Shown: positions 33,857-42,942 of the stretch, piece after piece | How positions within the stretch are numbered: position 1 is the first letter of the stretch | Layout: each line of letters starts with the position of its first letter | Assembly: GCF_900659615.1 (NCBI RefSeq) | Contig: NZ_CAACUY010000004.1 | Location: 1-64,000 of the forward strand | DNA from: Actinomadura fibrosa | GTDB lineage: Bacteria; Actinomycetota; Actinomycetes; Streptosporangiales; Streptosporangiaceae | Reading direction: 5' to 3' | DNA: 64,000 nt | Translations under genes and position numbers: made by a program | Notes under the pieces: model-generated | The model's database searches: none | What the model saw: the letters and a program-made list of their open reading frames with translations, nothing else | What the model was told of the DNA's origin: nothing

Positions 33857-34939
33857 GTGCCAGCACACGACAAGGGTCATGACGAACGACGCCGCGCCAC
33901 ACTCGCCGCGGTGGCCCCGGGCACCCAGATCCGGGACGGCCTCGAGCGCATCCTGCGCGGCCACACCGGCGGGCTGATCGTGCTCGGCTACGACAAGCCG
34001 GTCGAGGACCTGTGCACGGGCGGTTTCGAGCTCGACGTGGAGTTCTCCGCGACGCGACTGCGCGAGCTCGCCAAGATGGACGGCGCGATCGTCCTCGACG
34101 GCAGCCACAGCCGCATCGTGCGGGCCGCCGTCCACCTCGTGCCGGACTCGACGATCCCGACCGAGGAGTCGGGGACGCGGCACCGCACCGCGGAGCGCGT
34201 CGCCCGCCAGACCGGCTATCCGGTCATCTCGGTCAGCCAGTCGATGCACATCATCGCGCTGTACCTCGACGGCATCCGCTACGTCCTGGAGGACTCGGCG
34301 GCGATCCTGTCGAAGGCCAACCAGGCGCTCGCGACGCTGGAGCGCTATAAGCTCCGGCTCGACGAGGTGGCGGGCACGCTGTCCGCGCTGGAGATCGAGG
34401 ACCTCGTCACCGTGCGGGACGTCAGCGCGGTCGTGCAGCGGCTGGAGATGGTCCGCCGCATCGCCGACGAGATCGAGGGCTACGTCGTCGAGCTCGGCAC
34501 CGACGGGCGGCTGCTGTCCCTGCAACTGGACGAGCTGGTGTCCGGCGTGGACGCCGACCGCGAGCTGATCGTCCGCGACTACCCGTCCGCCGACACGCGG
34601 GCGCGCGGCGTGGCCTCGATCCTCGCGGCGCTCGACGTGCTGTCGGCGAACGAGCTGCTCGACCTGTCGACGGTCGCGGAGGTCATGGGCTTCGCCGGCC
34701 CGGACGCCCTGGACCTGCCCGTCAGCCCGAAGGGCTTCCGGCTGCTGGCCAAGGTGCCCCGGCTGCCGAGCATGGTCGTCGAGCGGCTCGTCGAGCACTT
34801 CGGCGGGCTGCAGAAGCTGCTGGCCGCCAGCATCGACGATCTCCAGGCGGTGGGCGGCGTCGGCGAGTCCCGCGCGCGGAGCGTCCGGGAGGGCCTGTCG
34901 CGGCTGGCCGAGTCGTCGATCCTGGAACGTTACGTCTGA
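33857..34939 (+). CDS. disA: DNA integrity scanning diadenylate cyclase DisA
   Basis: A 360-aa enzyme making c-di-AMP from two ATP. The DAC domain has DGA (75-77, [12 protein letters not shown]) and RHR (108-110, [11 protein letters not shown]). A helical linker follows, then a C-terminal helix-hairpin-helix DNA-binding domain (about 290-350). DisA scans for branched DNA and is inhibited at lesions. The GTG start is preceded by GGGGG. It lies 113 bp after radA. The product is the ligand of the riboswitch at 46889-47070. Confidence 0.97.
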   Translation: MPAHDKGHDERRRATLAAVAPGTQIRDGLERILRGHTGGLIVLGYDKPVEDLCTGGFELDVEFSATRLRELAKMDGAIVLDGSHSRIVRAAVHLVPDSTIPTEESGTRHRTAERVARQTGYPVISVSQSMHIIALYLDGIRYVLEDSAAILSKANQALATLERYKLRLDEVAGTLSALEIEDLVTVRDVSAVVQRLEMVRRIADEIEGYVVELGTDGRLLSLQLDELVSGVDADRELIVRDYPSADTRARGVASILAALDVLSANELLDLSTVAEVMGFAGPDALDLPVSPKGFRLLAKVPRLPSMVVERLVEHFGGLQKLLAASIDDLQAVGGVGESRARSVREGLSRLAESSILERYV

Positions 34940-35002
34940 CGCTCCCCGGCCGCCGTGACCGCCGACGTACCGGCCCGGTGCGTGCCACAATGGCGATCCG
35001 AC

Positions 35003-35875
35003 ATGAACTCCACCTTCACCGAGCCGATCCTCGACTGGTACGACGCCAACGCCCGCGACCTCCCCTGGCGGGCGGCCGACGCCACCCCGTGGGGCGTCCT
35101 GGTCAGCGAGATCATGCTCCAGCAGACGCCGGTGTCCCGTGTCCTGCCCGTGTGGCGGGAGTGGATGGCCCGCTGGCCCACGCCCGCGGCGCTGGCGGCC
35201 GAGCCGTCCGGGGAGGCCGTCCGCGCGTGGGGGCGCCTCGGCTACCCGCGCCGCGCCCTGCGGCTGCACGAGAGCGCCCGCGCGATCACCGAACGCCACG
35301 GCGGCGAGGTCCCCTCGTCCCATGAGGAGCTCCTCGCCCTGCCCGGCATCGGCTCCTACACGGCGGCCGCCGTCGCCAGCTTCGCGTTCCGGCAGCGGCA
35401 CGCCGTCCTCGACACCAACGTCCGCCGCGTGCTGTCGCGGCTGGTCGGCGGCGTGGAGTACCCGCCGAAGAGCCAGACCCGCGCCGAGGTCCGCGTCGCG
35501 GAGGACCTGCTGCCGCTCGACCCGCCGACCGCCGCCCGCTGGGCCGTCGCGGTCATGGAGCTGGGCGCGCTGGTCTGCACCGCGCGCTCGCCCCGCTGCG
35601 TGGACTGCCCCGTCCTCGACCAGTGCGCCTGGCACCTGAACGGACGTCCCGCCTACGACGGTCCGCCCCGGCGCGGCCAGACCTACGCGGGCACCGACCG
35701 CCAGTGCCGCGGACGCATCCTCGCCGTCCTGCGCGAGGCCGACGGGCCGGTAGAGAAGCCCGCCCTCGACATCGTCTGGTCGGACGCCGTCCAGCGTGAA
35801 CGCGCCTTGGACGCCCTCATCGCGGACGGCCTCGTGGATCCCCTCCAGGACGGCCGCTACGCCCTGCCCGCCTGA
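35003..35875 (+). CDS. mutY: A/G-specific adenine glycosylase MutY
   Basis: A 290-aa base-excision repair enzyme that removes adenine opposite 8-oxoguanine. Catalytic E36 is in SEIMLQQTPV, the HhH is LLALPGIGSYTAAA, the catalytic Asp is in AVLDTNVRR, and the 4Fe-4S ligands are C-X6-C-X2-C-X5-C (CTARSPRCVDCPVLDQC). It is near the short end for MutY because the C-terminal MutT-like domain is absent, as in other actinobacteria. The ATG at 35003 starts the conserved sequence. It belongs to the radA-disA-mutY repair cluster. Confidence 0.95.
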   Translation: MNSTFTEPILDWYDANARDLPWRAADATPWGVLVSEIMLQQTPVSRVLPVWREWMARWPTPAALAAEPSGEAVRAWGRLGYPRRALRLHESARAITERHGGEVPSSHEELLALPGIGSYTAAAVASFAFRQRHAVLDTNVRRVLSRLVGGVEYPPKSQTRAEVRVAEDLLPLDPPTAARWAVAVMELGALVCTARSPRCVDCPVLDQCAWHLNGRPAYDGPPRRGQTYAGTDRQCRGRILAVLREADGPVEKPALDIVWSDAVQRERALDALIADGLVDPLQDGRYALPA

Positions 35876-35884
35876 CGAACGGCG

Positions 35885-37012
35885 TCAAGGCACCGGAATG
35901 TCGGCGTACTCGGCGCGGATCTCGGAGCGGATGAGTTCCAGCAGCCGGCCGACCCAGTTCCGCCCCTTCTCCCCGGCCGTGACCCAATGCTCGGACTCCA
36001 TGCCCGTGTAGGCGAAGGGGGCGTCGCGGGTGCCGAGGAGGATGTCCGCCAGCTCCGGATGCTGGGCGAACTTGGCGCGGAGAAGGCCCGCCATCACGGC
36101 GGTGCGCGCCCCGGCCCAGCCCTCGACGCGCTCGGCGCCCTCCGCGAGCTTTCTAGCGTCGGACGGCCGCGAGGCTAGCCGGATGGACTCGCGGACTCCG
36201 GCGTCCGCGGTGGACAGCGCCCAGTACGCATGCGTCACGGACGGGTAGACCGTGGTCCCGACACGGATCGGCGCCGGGTACTCGTTCTGCAGCGCCACGA
36301 TGCCCGCCACCTCGGGCGGCCCCTGCGGGAAGACCCGTCCTCCGAGATGGACGGTCCCCGCAGCGGGCTCGAGCGGATCGTCCGCAGGCCGCCGCTTCGC
36401 GTACTCCTCGTGGACGCGGTCGCGCTCGGCGAAGTACTCCAGAGCCCAGGCGCGCATGTCCTCGGTGACGGCCTCGTCCTGGTCCTGGAACCAGCCGCCG
36501 ATCGGCCGCTCCCCGATGTCGGTGCAGAGGTACACCAGCGGACGGTCCTTCTGGTCCATGTCGCCGAGCGCGTAGTGCCGCTTGTGCTCGGGAATCGCCA
36601 GGTACGCCTCGCGCAGTGCGCGCCGGTCCGCCTCCTCGCGCGTCTCCAGATAGCGGTCGAGGACGGCCATGCACCGGTCCGTGGAGTCGGGCCGGCCGTT
36701 CAGCGTCTCGATGTCGTCGGCGACCTCGCCGAGCAGCATCCCGGCCGTCAGGCCGAAGCGCGGCTGGGCGGCCTTCCAGCGCCCCAGCTCGAAGGCGCTG
36801 ATCTCCGCGCCCTCCGGCACCTCCGTCACGACCCAGCCCGCGTCGAGCTTCTCGCGCAGCCCGTCCAGGTCCACCCACTCCCAGCAGTGGATCGCCCCGT
36901 CCGCGTACACCAGCAGGTTCGTGAGGTGGTACGACACGTTGTGGATGAAGATGGGGCGGGCCACGCCCTCGATGCGCCGACCGTCCTCGATGCGGTGGAT
37001 CCGGTTCATCAC
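35885..37012 (-). CDS. NADAR-domain (YbiA-like) protein with N-terminal extra domain
   Basis: A 375-aa protein. About the last 150 residues form a NADAR/DUF1768 domain: LQNEYPAPIRVG, a WALST helix, AKFAQHPELADILLGT, and a terminal EKGRNWVGRLLELIR. NADAR proteins are N-glycosidases linked to ADP-ribose and to riboflavin intermediates; some remove ADP-ribose from guanine in DNA. The first 220 residues are a separate domain (HNVSYHLTNLLVYADGAIHC) of unknown function. The start is GTG at 37012 or the adjacent ATG at 37009. It is divergent from an adenosine-deaminase-like gene. Confidence 0.85.
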   Translation of the reverse strand: MMNRIHRIEDGRRIEGVARPIFIHNVSYHLTNLLVYADGAIHCWEWVDLDGLREKLDAGWVVTEVPEGAEISAFELGRWKAAQPRFGLTAGMLLGEVADDIETLNGRPDSTDRCMAVLDRYLETREEADRRALREAYLAIPEHKRHYALGDMDQKDRPLVYLCTDIGERPIGGWFQDQDEAVTEDMRAWALEYFAERDRVHEEYAKRRPADDPLEPAAGTVHLGGRVFPQGPPEVAGIVALQNEYPAPIRVGTTVYPSVTHAYWALSTADAGVRESIRLASRPSDARKLAEGAERVEGWAGARTAVMAGLLRAKFAQHPELADILLGTRDAPFAYTGMESEHWVTAGEKGRNWVGRLLELIRSEIRAEYADIPVP

Positions 37013-37019
37013 GTTGATC

Positions 37020-37025
37020 ACGATA
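37020..37025 (-). promoter_or_regulatory. Predicted -10 box (NADAR gene)
   Basis: TATCGT on the minus strand lies 7 nt before the GTG at 37012, with no Shine-Dalgarno, suggesting a leaderless mRNA starting GTGATG. Confidence 0.4.
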
Positions 37026-37074
37026 GCTGCCGGACGGCGGCGAAAACGGGTGGTCTCCCGCGCCGGCCGGACCG

Positions 37075-37080
37075 TACCGT
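37075..37080 (+). promoter_or_regulatory. Predicted -10 box (adenosine deaminase-like gene)
   Basis: TACCGT lies 7 nt before the GTG at 37088, with no ribosome binding site. It is about 50 bp from the opposed NADAR -10 box, so the two promoters are back to back. Confidence 0.45.
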
Positions 37081-37087
37081 ACGGCCC

Positions 37088-38065
37088 GTGCGCGATCTGC
37101 TGAAGCTGCCCAAGGCCCACCTGCACGTCCACCTGGAGAGCACGATCCGCTGGGACACACTCCGGGAGATCGGCTCCGCCAACGGCGTGGACGTCCCGGA
37201 CGGCGAAGGGCCCCTCGGCGGCTTCGGCGCCTTCTTCGCCCAGAACGAACTGGTGCGCGCCTGCCTGCGTCGCCCGGACGACTTCCGCCGGATGGCCTAC
37301 GAGTTCTGCGAGGACGAGGCCGCCCAAGGCACCCGCTACGCCGAGGCGTCGTTCACCGCCGCCGCGCACGGCGAGCGGCTCGGCGATCTCGACATGCCGC
37401 TGACCGCCGTCCGCGAAGGCCTGGACGCCGGACATGCGGCCTTCGGCATCGAGGTGCGGCTGCTCCTCGACCACTCCCGGCGCCGTCCGGTCGAACGGGC
37501 CTGGCGGACCCTCGACCTCGCCAAGCGCCACGACGGCGTGGTCGCCGTCGGCCTCGCGGGCGACGAGACGTTCCCCGGCGACCCGTTCACCGCGGTGTTC
37601 GAGGCCGCCCGCGACGCGGGGCTGCACGTCGTCCACCACGCCGGCGAGGCCGCGGGCGCCGCGAGCATCCGGCAGGCCCTCGACACCGGCCGCACCGAGC
37701 GCCTCGGGCACGGCATCCGCGTCCTGGACGACCCGGACCTCGTCGCCGAGGTACGGGAGCGGCGCATCCCGCTGGAGGTGTGCCCCTCATCCAACGTCGC
37801 GCTCGGGTTCGCCCCGTCGCTCGCCGAGCACCCGCTGCCCAGGCTCCGCGACGCGGGCCTCGTCGTGACGATCAACACCGACATCCCGGCCCTGATCGGC
37901 ACGCCCCTGGCCACGGAGTACGCCCGCGTCCGCGACACGTTCGGCTACGACGACACCGCCCTCGCCACCCTGGCCCGCGCCGGAGTGGACGCCTCCTTCG
38001 CCCCCACCCCGACCAAGAAACGCCTACACCAGGAGATCACCACCTGGCTGACCCCAACCCAATAA
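37088..38065 (+). CDS. Adenosine deaminase-family metal-dependent deaminase
   Basis: A 325-aa amidohydrolase-fold enzyme. Zinc ligands HVH (13-15), HHAGE (183-187, catalytic Glu), LGHGIRV and the metal Asp265 are present. The usual TDDP motif reads TDIP, so the second Asp is replaced and the substrate may not be plain adenosine. Family members deaminate adenosine, adenine, N6-methyl-AMP or modified nucleosides. The GTG start follows a -10 box by 7 nt. It is divergent from the NADAR gene, so a joint role in modified-nucleotide or ADP-ribose metabolism is possible. Its end lies 82 bp before a tandem repeat array. Confidence 0.88.
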   Translation: MRDLLKLPKAHLHVHLESTIRWDTLREIGSANGVDVPDGEGPLGGFGAFFAQNELVRACLRRPDDFRRMAYEFCEDEAAQGTRYAEASFTAAAHGERLGDLDMPLTAVREGLDAGHAAFGIEVRLLLDHSRRRPVERAWRTLDLAKRHDGVVAVGLAGDETFPGDPFTAVFEAARDAGLHVVHHAGEAAGAASIRQALDTGRTERLGHGIRVLDDPDLVAEVRERRIPLEVCPSSNVALGFAPSLAEHPLPRLRDAGLVVTINTDIPALIGTPLATEYARVRDTFGYDDTALATLARAGVDASFAPTPTKKRLHQEITTWLTPTQ

Positions 38066-38147
38066 CACCGCCCCTCACCACCCTCGGCCCCCCTCTCCCG
38101 CGCCATTTCAAGACACCGCAAGTCGCCCCAACCGCCTCCCACCCACT

Positions 38148-38853
38148 CGACGTCCCCCACAAACTCCGGTGACCGACGTCCCCCGCAGACCGGACGGTCG
38201 ACGTCCCACCCAGACCCCCGCGCTCGACCTCCCGCGCAAACCCCCGCGCCCGGCGTCCCACCCCGACCGAACGGGCAGCGCCCCGCGCAGGCTCCGGCGG
38301 GCGGCGCTCCGCGCAGGCCCCGGCGGTTGGCTTCCCACACAGGCCCCTACCATCGACGCCCCGCCCAGGCCGGCGAAGCCTCCGCTCGCGAGGCAGCGTC
38401 CCTTCCGCACCCCGGGCAGCGGACTCTGTTGCGTGTGAGCCGACCGTCAACTGCGCTCAGCGTCCCACGCGGCCCCTGGCGTCGGCCTCCCGCGCAGACC
38501 CCGGCGATCGCGTCTCACGCAGACCCCTGCGATCGACGTCCCACGCAGACCAAACGGTCGGCGCCCCGCGCAGCCCCGTGCAGTCGGCCTCCCGCGCAGG
38601 CCGGGCGATCGGCGCCCCGCGCAGCTCTCTGCGCCTGGCCTCCCGCCCAGGCCCCGACGGTCGACGTCCTGCGCGGACCCCGCGCTCGGCGTCCAGCCCA
38701 GACCGAACGGGGGCGTCCCGCGCAGGCTCCGATGGTCGGCGTTCCGCGCACCCCCGTGCGGCCGGCCTCCCACGCAAGCCCTGCGGCCGGTGTCCCGCGC
38801 AGGGCGGACGGGCGGCCTCCCGCGCAGACCCTGCGGACGGTGTTCCGCGTAGG
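38148..38853. repeat. Minisatellite-like tandem array, 25-26-bp unit, about 25 copies
   Basis: The region between the deaminase and the HTH/nucleotidyltransferase gene is made of degenerate units close to cggcgtcccgcgcagacccc plus 5-6 bases. Nine units run 38148-38371. A poorly matching segment (about 38372-38447) interrupts. About 16 more run to 38853. Units differ at several positions each, so the array is old or under selection. The period is not a multiple of three and mixes 25 and 26, so it does not encode a repeat protein. No unique spacers separate the units, so it is not a CRISPR array. Confidence 0.85.
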
Positions 38854-38888
38854 TTCCTTTTCGCGGGACGCTTGGCGGTGCTAGGGGA

Positions 38889-39584
38889 TCATTCCAGGGG
38901 CCGTGGAGGGGACGGGTGGACCTGGAAGAGGGTGCTCGCTCGGATCTCGCGGAGGAACGGGTCGGTGTCGTCTCGCCATCGCGCGGGTGCCCGGACCACG
39001 GGGTGGACGGGCAGGCCGAGGCGTGCGGCGGCCTCCTGCGCGGCGTCGAACGCGACCTCGGGCGCGGTGTGCCCGATGACGAGCACCTCTACGTCGACCG
39101 GCGGCTCGCCCGGGACGTCCGCGTACCGCTGCGCCCACGCGCCGAACAGGTGCACCTCGCGGACGGACGGCAGGTTCCCGAACTCCTCGGCGACCACAGC
39201 CGCAGGGCCGAACGTCAGCATGATCAGCCGGGCGAGCGGCTCGTAGAGCGGGCTGCCGGTGTCGCGGGTGACGACGCGTCCGGCGGACGTCCGGCGCAGC
39301 GCCAGCACGCCAGCACGGGCGAGCCGCTCGACCTCGCGGATGACGGTGCCGAGGTCGGTACGCAGCATCACCGCGAGATCGAGCATGGTGATCTCCCTCG
39401 GCGGACCGAGCAGCAGCCGCGCGAGCAGCTCTCCCTGCGACCGCGAGCGGAGGATGGGTAACTGCGGCGGCGCGGGTCTCCGTATGTCGCGCAGAAACGT
39501 GCGCGGGACGGCGCCACTCGCCGGCCGTCTACGTTGTCCCCAATGCCGGAAATCCGCCGTCGCGCCCACCGCATTCGATCGCAT
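38889..39584 (-). CDS. ArsR-like HTH protein with nucleotidyltransferase-like domain
   Basis: A 231-aa protein. About residues 45-110 form a winged helix (ITMLDLAVMLRTDLGTVIRE, VERLARAGVLALRR). About 115-215 form a domain resembling minimal nucleotidyltransferases (VREVHLFGAWAQRYA then VDVEVLVIG). The usual GSxARG and DxD residues are degenerate, so catalysis is doubtful. This fusion is known in actinobacteria, with unclear role; the MNT half resembles antitoxins of HEPN-MNT modules, but no HEPN gene is adjacent. It lies between two different tandem arrays. The start at 39584 is uncertain, and the first 40 residues look non-conserved. Confidence 0.78.
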   Translation of the reverse strand: MRSNAVGATADFRHWGQRRRPASGAVPRTFLRDIRRPAPPQLPILRSRSQGELLARLLLGPPREITMLDLAVMLRTDLGTVIREVERLARAGVLALRRTSAGRVVTRDTGSPLYEPLARLIMLTFGPAAVVAEEFGNLPSVREVHLFGAWAQRYADVPGEPPVDVEVLVIGHTAPEVAFDAAQEAAARLGLPVHPVVRAPARWRDDTDPFLREIRASTLFQVHPSPPRPLE

Positions 39585-39694
39585 GTTCGAATACTATGAG
39601 GCGCCTCCGACAATCCCGGAGACCGCCGAAGATGCCCGAACGCGATCGACTCGATCGGGAAGCGCAGATGACGGCGGGCCCGCGCGTACAAAGT

Positions 39695-39862
39695 CCGCCG
39701 TCCGGTATGCGCAAGAGCCCGCCGTCCGGTATGCGCGAGAGCCCGCCGCCCGGCATGTGGTAGGCCCATCGCCGGGCATGTGGTGGGCCCATCGCCGGGC
39801 ATGTGCTGGGCCCACCGCCCGGCATGTGCTGGGGCCGCCGCCCGGCATGTGGTGGGCCCGCT
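39695..39862. repeat. Second tandem array, 23-24-bp unit, seven copies
   Basis: Units run ccgtccggtatgcgcaagag, its near copy with gagag, then ccgcccggcatgtggtaggc and four more related copies, each ending in gcccat, gcccac or gcccg. The first two units form one subtype and the remaining five another. It is unrelated in sequence to the array at 38148. It lies upstream of the HTH/nucleotidyltransferase gene and downstream of clpC. Confidence 0.8.
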
Positions 39863-39978
39863 GTTCCGTAGGCGGGAGAGGCTCTGTCGGGATGTGGGAC
39901 GGGTCGCTGTCCTGTGGGTGGCGCCCTTGGGGGGTGTGGGTGCTGGTGTGAGCGGGACGAGGGCCTGTGCGGATGCGG

Positions 39979-40014
39979 AAGGGCCCGCACCGGCTGGTGT
40001 CGGTGCGGGCCCTT
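39979..40014 (-). terminator. Strong hairpin terminator after clpC
   Basis: aagggcccgcaccg (39979-39992) and cggtgcgggccctt (40001-40014) form a perfect 14-bp stem with an 8-nt loop, beginning 33 bp after the clpC stop. Confidence 0.85.
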
Positions 40015-40046
40015 ACTCGCTGGACCTCTGGGGCCTCGTCGGGCGG

Positions 40047-42560
40047 TCAGTCCTTGTTGAAGTTGACCGCGCCCTCGATGGGCGGCGGGCTGTCGGGCAC
40101 GGTGGACGGCTTCGGCACACCCTTGAAGGTGAACTTGGCCTCCTCGCCGGTGCCCTGGGTGCCCACGATGACGATCTGCCCGGGCTTGAGCTCGTTGTAC
40201 AGGATCTTCTCGGACAGGTTGTCTTCGATCTCCCGCTGGATCGTGCGGCGCAGCGGACGGGCGCCGAGGACGGGGTCGTAGCCCCGCTCGGCGAGCAGGT
40301 CCTTGGCCTCCTGCCGCAGCTCGATGCCCATGTCGCGGTCCTTCAGCCGCTCGTCCACCTTGGCGATCATCAGATCCACGATCTGGATGATCTCCTTGGG
40401 GGTGAGCTGGTGGAAGACCACCGTGTCGTCCACGCGGTTGAGGAACTCGGGACGGAAGTGCTGCTTGAGCTCCTCCGACACCTTGGCCTTCATCCGCTCG
40501 TAGGAGCCCTGGTCGTCGTTGGTGCGGGCGAAGCCCATCGAGACGCCCTTGGAGATGTCCTTGGAGCCGAGGTTCGTCGTCATGATGATGACGGTGTTCT
40601 TGAAGTCCACGACCCGGCCCTGGGCGTCGGTCAGGCGACCGTCCTCCAGGATCTGCAACAGGCTGTTGAAGATGTCGGGGTGGGCCTTCTCGATCTCGTC
40701 GAACAGGACGACGGAGAACGGCTTGCGGCGGACCTTCTCGGTGAGCTGGCCGCCCTCCTCGTACCCGACGTAGCCGGGCGGGGAGCCGAACAGCCGCGAG
40801 ACGGTGTGCTTCTCCATGAACTCGGACATGTCGAGCTGGATCAGCGCGTCCTCGTCGCCGAACAGGAACTCCGCCAGCGTCTTGGACAGCTCGGTCTTAC
40901 CGACGCCGGACGGGCCGGCGAAGATGAACGAGCCGCCGGGGCGCTTGGGGTCCTTCAGGCCGGCGCGGGTGCGCCGGATCGACTGGGAGAGCGCCCGGAT
41001 GGCGTCCTCCTGGCCGATGACCCGCTTGTGGAGCTCGTCCTCCATGCGGAGCAGGCGGGTGCTCTCCTCCTCGGTGAGCTTGAAGACCGGGATGCCGGTG
41101 GCGGTGGCGAGGACCTCGGCGATGAGCTCGTCGGTGACCTCGGCCACGACGTCCATGTCGCCGGCCTTCCACTCCTTCTCCCGCTGCGCCTTCTGGCCCA
41201 GCAGCTGCTTCTCGGAGTCGCGGAGCGCGGCGGCCTTCTCGAAGTCCTGCGCGTCGATCGCGGACTCCTTCTCGCGCCGGACGTCGGCGATCTTCTCGTC
41301 GTACTCGCGCAGGTCCGGCGGCGCGGTCATCCGGCGGATGCGCATCCGCGAACCGGCCTCGTCGATGAGGTCGATCGCCTTGTCGGGCAGGAACCGGTCG
41401 CTGATGTAGCGGTCGGCGAGCTGCGCGGCCGCGACCAGCGCGCTGTCGGTGATCGACACGCGGTGGTGCGCCTCGTAGCGGTCCCGCAGGCCCTTGAGGA
41501 TCTCGATGGTGTGGCTGAGCGAGGGCTCGGCCACCTGGATCGGCTGGAAGCGGCGCTCCAGCGCGGCGTCCTTCTCCAGGTGCTTGCGGTACTCGTCCAG
41601 CGTGGTGGCGCCGATGGTCTGCAGCTCGCCGCGGGCCAGCATCGGCTTGAGGATGCTGGCGGCGTCGATCGCGCCCTCGGCGGCGCCCGCGCCGACGAGC
41701 GTGTGCAGCTCGTCGATGAACAGGATGATGTCGCCGCGGGTGCGGATCTCCTTGAGCACCTTCTTCAGGCGCTCCTCGAAGTCACCGCGGTAGCGCGACC
41801 CGGCGACCAGGGCGCCGAGGTCCAGGGTGTAGAGCTGCTTGTCCTTCAGCGTCTCGGGCACCTCGCCCTTGACGATCTTCTGGGCCAGGCCCTCGACGAC
41901 GGCGGTCTTGCCGACGCCGGGCTCGCCCACCAGGACCGGGTTGTTCTTGGTCCGGCGGGACAGCACCTGCATGACCCGCTCGATCTCCTTGTCCCGGCCG
42001 ATGACCGGGTCGAGCTTGCCCTCGCGTGCGGCCTGCGTCAGGTTGCGGCCGAACTGGTCGAGCACAAGGGAGGTGGACGGAGCCGACTCCGAGGGGCCGC
42101 CGGAGGCGGCCGGCTCCTTGCCCTGGTAGCCGTGCAGCAACTGGATGACCTGCTGGCGCACCCGGTTGAGGTCGGCGCCGAGCTTCACCAGGACCTGGGC
42201 GGCCACGCCCTCGCCCTCGCGGATCAGTCCCAGCAGGATGTGCTCGGTGCCGATGTAGTTGTGGCCCAGCTGCAGCGCCTCGCGCAGGGACAGCTCAAGG
42301 ACCTTCTTGGCACGCGGAGTGAACGGGATGTGGCCCGACGGCGCCTGCTGGCCCTGGCCGATGATCTCCTCGACCTGCTGGCGCACCGCCTCAAGGCTGA
42401 TACCCAGGCTCTCCAATGCCTTGGCAGCGACACCCTCACCCTCGTGGATCAGACCCAGGAGGATGTGCTCGGTGCCGATGTAGTTGTGGTTGAGCATCCT
42501 GGCCTCTTCCTGAGCCAGGACGACAACCCGCCGCGCGCGGTCGGTGAACCTCTCGAACAT
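40047..42560 (-). CDS. clpC: ATP-dependent Clp protease ATPase subunit ClpC
   Basis: An 837-aa Hsp100 unfoldase. It has two Clp-N repeats (each with [13 protein letters not shown]), AAA-1 with Walker A GEPGVGKT, a central coiled-coil/UVR segment ([16 protein letters not shown]), AAA-2 with Walker [10 protein letters not shown], and the C-terminal D2-small domain. It feeds substrates to ClpP. The start at 42560 ([11 protein letters not shown]) is the family N-terminus and has GAGGAG upstream; a GTG five codons earlier lies inside that site. A hairpin terminator follows. Two copies of a ClgR-like sequence lie upstream. Gene order clpC-lsr2 is conserved. Confidence 0.98.
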   Translation of the reverse strand: MFERFTDRARRVVVLAQEEARMLNHNYIGTEHILLGLIHEGEGVAAKALESLGISLEAVRQQVEEIIGQGQQAPSGHIPFTPRAKKVLELSLREALQLGHNYIGTEHILLGLIREGEGVAAQVLVKLGADLNRVRQQVIQLLHGYQGKEPAASGGPSESAPSTSLVLDQFGRNLTQAAREGKLDPVIGRDKEIERVMQVLSRRTKNNPVLVGEPGVGKTAVVEGLAQKIVKGEVPETLKDKQLYTLDLGALVAGSRYRGDFEERLKKVLKEIRTRGDIILFIDELHTLVGAGAAEGAIDAASILKPMLARGELQTIGATTLDEYRKHLEKDAALERRFQPIQVAEPSLSHTIEILKGLRDRYEAHHRVSITDSALVAAAQLADRYISDRFLPDKAIDLIDEAGSRMRIRRMTAPPDLREYDEKIADVRREKESAIDAQDFEKAAALRDSEKQLLGQKAQREKEWKAGDMDVVAEVTDELIAEVLATATGIPVFKLTEEESTRLLRMEDELHKRVIGQEDAIRALSQSIRRTRAGLKDPKRPGGSFIFAGPSGVGKTELSKTLAEFLFGDEDALIQLDMSEFMEKHTVSRLFGSPPGYVGYEEGGQLTEKVRRKPFSVVLFDEIEKAHPDIFNSLLQILEDGRLTDAQGRVVDFKNTVIIMTTNLGSKDISKGVSMGFARTNDDQGSYERMKAKVSEELKQHFRPEFLNRVDDTVVFHQLTPKEIIQIVDLMIAKVDERLKDRDMGIELRQEAKDLLAERGYDPVLGARPLRRTIQREIEDNLSEKILYNELKPGQIVIVGTQGTGEEAKFTFKGVPKPSTVPDSPPPIEGAVNFNKD

Positions 42561-42727
42561 CTCGTCGCTCCTCACAGAGCGGTTGGGCAGAGTCCGGAAC
42601 GTCCGGAACTGTCCTTCCGCATGCTAGCCCGCCCCGAGGAGGCCGCCCGGTGCACTCCCACCAGGAGACGTTCCCCAGCTAAGCGCTGTTCAGTCTCATC
42701 CAACTACCGCACCGGTGCGTCATGTTC

Positions 42728-42876
42728 CCGCTACGCCCCAAGCGAACGAGGGGTTTCCGCAGGTCGACCAGGGCGCGTCCGGGGGCCGCAGGTCGCGGGC
42801 GATGTCCGTCCCGCGGGCCCGGTCTACCTCGCCCCGCCCGCCGCCAATCATCCGTCCGCTACGCCACAAGCGAACG
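42728..42876. promoter_or_regulatory. Two copies of a 21-bp ClgR-like site upstream of clpC
   Basis: ccgctacgcccc followed by aagcgaacg at 42728-42748 recurs at 42856-42876 with one mismatch (cccc to ccac), same orientation. Each read in reverse contains GTTCGCTTG and ends AGCGG, an imperfect inverted repeat resembling actinobacterial ClgR sites, which activate clpC and clpP. A separate palindrome, cgcaccggtgcg, lies at 42708-42719. The rest of the 382-bp gap before lsr2 holds no gene. Confidence 0.5.
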
Positions 42877-42942
42877 GATCGGCCGGGAGAAAGCGAACGG
42901 CCCGCCCCGCGAACGGAGACGGGCCGCCGACGGACCGACGGA

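Noticed and set aside
38108..38777. Repeat-containing open frames across the array, on both strands
   Set aside because: The period mixes 25 and 26 bp, so any frame shifts through the repeat; the predicted peptides are Arg/Gly/Pro-rich without consistent units or start signals.
38148..38853. Tandem array considered as a CRISPR array
   Set aside because: Units are contiguous with no unique spacers, the repeat is degenerate along its whole length, and no cas genes are present.
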